The translations under genes were made by a program, and so were the position numbers. Below the pieces are notes generated by a model, which had not been told where the DNA came from, made no database searches, and saw nothing but the letters and a program-made list of their open reading frames with translations. Positions 61,813 to 64,000 of a stretch of 64,000 nt of DNA are shown here, in pieces (within the stretch, counting starts at the first letter, position 1; every line of letters begins with the position of its first letter). Source of the DNA: Antedon mediterranea (Eukaryota; Echinodermata; Crinoidea; Comatulida; Antedonidae); contig NC_092670.1 of assembly GCF_964355755.1 (NCBI RefSeq), positions 27,207,795 through 27,271,794 of the forward strand, written 5' to 3'.

Positions 61813-62099
61813 ACAAATACTTCCCGAATGAAAACTTATTCAGGTCTTGGTATAATAAATATGTTCAATATTAGTTGCTCATTCATAATGCAAAAAGCCA
61901 TATCAGTAAATAATGTATTAACTTTCGTTCGTTTAAAATGTATACTTATGAAAGAAAATACAATTTGACAAAAAAAAAGGTTAGGAATAAGACTTTTATT
62001 ATGTAACTTTAAAGTGGATTATTACATTTTTTTTTAGGGAATACTTCTTTATAAAAAAACGCATTTTCAATAACAAAACTAGTTTCCAATCCCCCGGTA

Positions 62100-62536
62100 A
62101 TGGAGTAAAACCACCTGCAGCTTATGTAATGAAAAAAATTAACACCATGTAGAACGATCAACAACGAATGTAGGAACGAAAATTGCATCCCAGCTAATGT
62201 AGGACTATCGCCAGCTAATGTAGAAAATATATATTTTACAAACCTAAATGTCTAAATCATGTGCAAATGCATCTGTTTACTTAGCTATCCATCTATCCAC
62301 GTCTCGTAACCGACCAACTTTCTAAAACGACCACACATCGTAAGCAACCAACTCTTTTAAGGGACCGTTTCTCATAATCGACTTCCTCTCTCGTAACGAC
62401 AACTTTTTTGGGTGACCACCTCTATTAAACGGCCATCGTCTCTGTTAAGGGATCGCTTCCCATAATCGACCAACTCTTGTAAGTGATCACATCCTCTCAT
62501 TATGGACCGCTTCTCATAATCGACCACCTCTCGTAG
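62100..62536 (+). mobile_element. Arm of a second foldback-type element, interrupted by an LTR retrotransposon
   Basis: It matches the left arm of 58127-58631: GCTTATGTA, ACGAAAATTGC, CAGCTAATGT, TCATGTGCAAATGCAT, TAGCTATCCATCTATCCACG, then the CGACCACCTCTCGTAA-type subrepeats. It stops in the middle of a subrepeat exactly where the LTR begins at 62537, so the LTR element inserted here and the rest of the foldback lies beyond the window. Confidence 0.65.
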
Positions 62537-63118
62537 TGTAATATAACGATATACTGTTATATTTAAGAAATTGACCTTTGTATCGGAATTCAAATAGGTT
62601 CACAAACTTGACCCAGAAAGTCCAGAGGAGAGTTTGTCCAGATGTTTTAATGACCATTTAGTTTATAATAGAGTCCCTAAAGAAAACACTTAGCTTAATT
62701 TTGTGACTTTCCCATCGTTAAACCAGGAGTGACTGACACTATTTAAGTACAGATTTGACAGTGTCATCCATCACAGAAATACCTTATTATACCGTTAATC
62801 ACTCCCACTTAAACACCCCTGGATCAACTTAGGACCAATCGTTACCCTCTAATATTACGTAGTGACATATGCAAATGAACTGAGCCAATATACTCCCAAG
62901 TTTCAGAAGGGCCCAGACACACCTCACAGCCACTTCTTCAGAAGCAGACCTACACACACCACACCTCACTGACAGCATCATTGATTGTCCGTTCCTTATC
63001 TATACTTATAGTTGTATATTGTACTGAAGTATTATACTGAATAAACAATATATGTGTTACGACAGTCAAGCGAGTCAGAGTCTTCATTAGTACCTCAACA
63101 ACGCAACATTATATTACA
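62537..63118 (+). repeat. 5' LTR of a plus-strand LTR retrotransposon
   Basis: 582 bp, starting TGTAATATAA and ending TTATATTACA, a perfect 10-bp terminal inverted repeat. A TATTTAAG box lies near 62741 and an AATAAA signal near 63041. The 3' copy would be outside the window. Confidence 0.75.
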
Positions 63119-63135
63119 TGGTGGAAGACCCAAAT
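63119..63135 (+). other. Primer binding site
   Basis: TGGTGGAAGACCC follows the LTR end without spacer. The TGG start complements a tRNA CCA end. Confidence 0.6.
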
Positions 63136-63257
63136 TTCATAAGGAACGGAGTGAGAAAACAAGAAATAAACACTTAACAAGACACGAAGACGAAGACGAA
63201 GACAAAAATAACCATATTTGTTTGAAAGGAGAAAACCAGAAATTTACTTTGACTCAA

Positions 63258-63568
63258 AAGACAAGCTGAAATTATACTTGAATGAGATCGAGACAAGCAG
63301 AAATTTTTATCAAATTATTACCATTGGATGAAGACAAAGAAGATAATCGAGGAAGACACAAAAGACAAGCTGAAATTATATTTGAATGAGATCGAGACAA
63401 GCAGAAATTTTTATCAAATTATTACCATTGGATGAAGACAAAGAAGATAATCGAGGAAGACACAAAAGACAAGCTGAAATTATATTTGAATGAGATCGAG
63501 ACAAGCAGAAATTTTATCAAATTATAACCATTGGATAAAGACAAAGAAGATAATCGAGGAAGACCCAA
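63258..63568 (+). repeat. 104-bp tandem repeat in the retrotransposon leader
   Basis: Three copies of a 104-bp unit start AAGACAAGCTGAAATTATA at 63258, 63362 and 63466, the third decayed at its end. The unit contains GAGATCGAGACAAGCAG. It lies in the untranslated leader between the primer site and gag. A looser repeat of about 60 bp (TTGAACATTGATGARCACTTT) follows at about 63655-63800. Confidence 0.9.
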
Positions 63569-63952
63569 GCAGAATCAAAACAGAAGCAAGCGGACAAGAA
63601 CTGTTTCGTTTGGACACTTTCAACTTCACGCCGTTTTTTTTTTCGATCGTTTTTTAACATTTACTTTTTTTTTAACATTGATGAACACCTTTCGCATTTT
63701 TTTGAATTCGTTGTTTGAAAAGTTGAACATTGATGAGCACTTTAACATTTCTTTAATTCGTTGTTTGAACATTTAAACATTTTTGAACACTTTTTGCATT
63801 CCTTTAATTCATTTTTAATTGGATCCGAAGCATTTGGGGTAAGTCAAAGCCATTTTGATTTTTGATTTGTAACCTTGATTGAAAAGTGAGAGTTTACATA
63901 TATATACACTAAATTGTTTTTGATATTTGATTAATAATTAATATTATAAAGT

Positions 63953-64000
63953 ATGGTCAACGTTGTTGATAACGAAGTAATTTTAAATGAGCCCGTCAAT
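63953..64000 (+). CDS. Start of gag (or gag-pol) of the LTR retrotransposon, cut by the window end
   Basis: ATG at 63953-63955 opens a frame of 16 codons (MVNVVDNEVILNEPVN) that continues past 64000. It is the first good ATG after about 830 bp of leader. Identity as gag is by position only. Confidence 0.4.
   Translation, partial: MVNVVDNEVILNEPVN

Noticed and set aside
62372-62593. 73-codon minus frame with repeated VDYGKRS
   Set aside because: The repetition comes from the foldback subrepeats, and the frame crosses into the LTR, so it is not a gene.
63054-63269. 71-codon frame across LTR and leader
   Set aside because: It starts inside the LTR and crosses the primer binding site, so it is leader sequence read by chance.

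Overview
This is eukaryotic DNA with no bacterial-type operons. It looks like AT-rich heterochromatin of an invertebrate animal: long satellite arrays, nested transposons and split coding remnants with GT-AG junctions. The recurring TAGGCCTA/CTAG-rich DNA (46991-47600 and elsewhere) and a Mag/SURL-like Ty3/Gypsy element suggest a marine deuterostome such as an echinoderm. That taxonomic guess is inference and weak. No complete host gene is visible.

Layout. 1-28427 is a tandem array of an AT-rich satellite with a monomer of about 97 bp. It is interrupted at 5002-7964 by two Helitron-like elements, one inserted into the (TTTA)n tract of the other. From about 11.5 kb the monomers form duplicated blocks of 13, 19, 32, 33 and 35 units. 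28428-34115 is a second Helitron-type insertion (TC start, hairpin, CTAG end, A|T target). A 5'-truncated Tx1/L1-like LINE lies inside it, bounded by a perfect 14-bp target duplication. A short satellite piece (34116-34448) follows, then an unrelated satellite of about 185 bp (35089-36760) and a third Helitron-like insertion (36831-38186). After that the 97-bp satellite continues in the opposite orientation and more diverged (38187-41510), with some monomers that have lost a conserved box.

41887-46990 is a young minus-strand Ty3/Gypsy element with three LTRs and a 5-bp target duplication. Its pol is intact and its gag is frameshifted. 46991-51330 holds CTAG/GGCC-rich DNA, a gag-like fragment with an LTR remnant, an unidentified degenerate split gene and a degraded LINE. 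51331-55209 is a Mutator-like (MULE) DNA transposon with 9-bp target duplication. Its 5' transposase exons still join in frame, but the catalytic core appears deleted.

55210-64000 holds several inverted-repeat structures, including a foldback element of about 1 kb (58127-59100) whose arms are built from short repeats. It also holds one exon of an integrase-like (GIN/KRBA2-type) gene at 60648-60895, and the start of a plus-strand LTR retrotransposon (62537-64000) inserted in a second foldback arm.

The elements do not form a pathway. The window reads as a history: satellite expansion by unequal exchange, repeated transposon entry, and loss of coding capacity. The most interesting items are the self-nested Helitron-like element carrying a tRNA-like pol III promoter, the three-LTR Gypsy with a 19-bp collapsed internal region, the foldback family, the core-deleted MULE, and the integrase-like exon.
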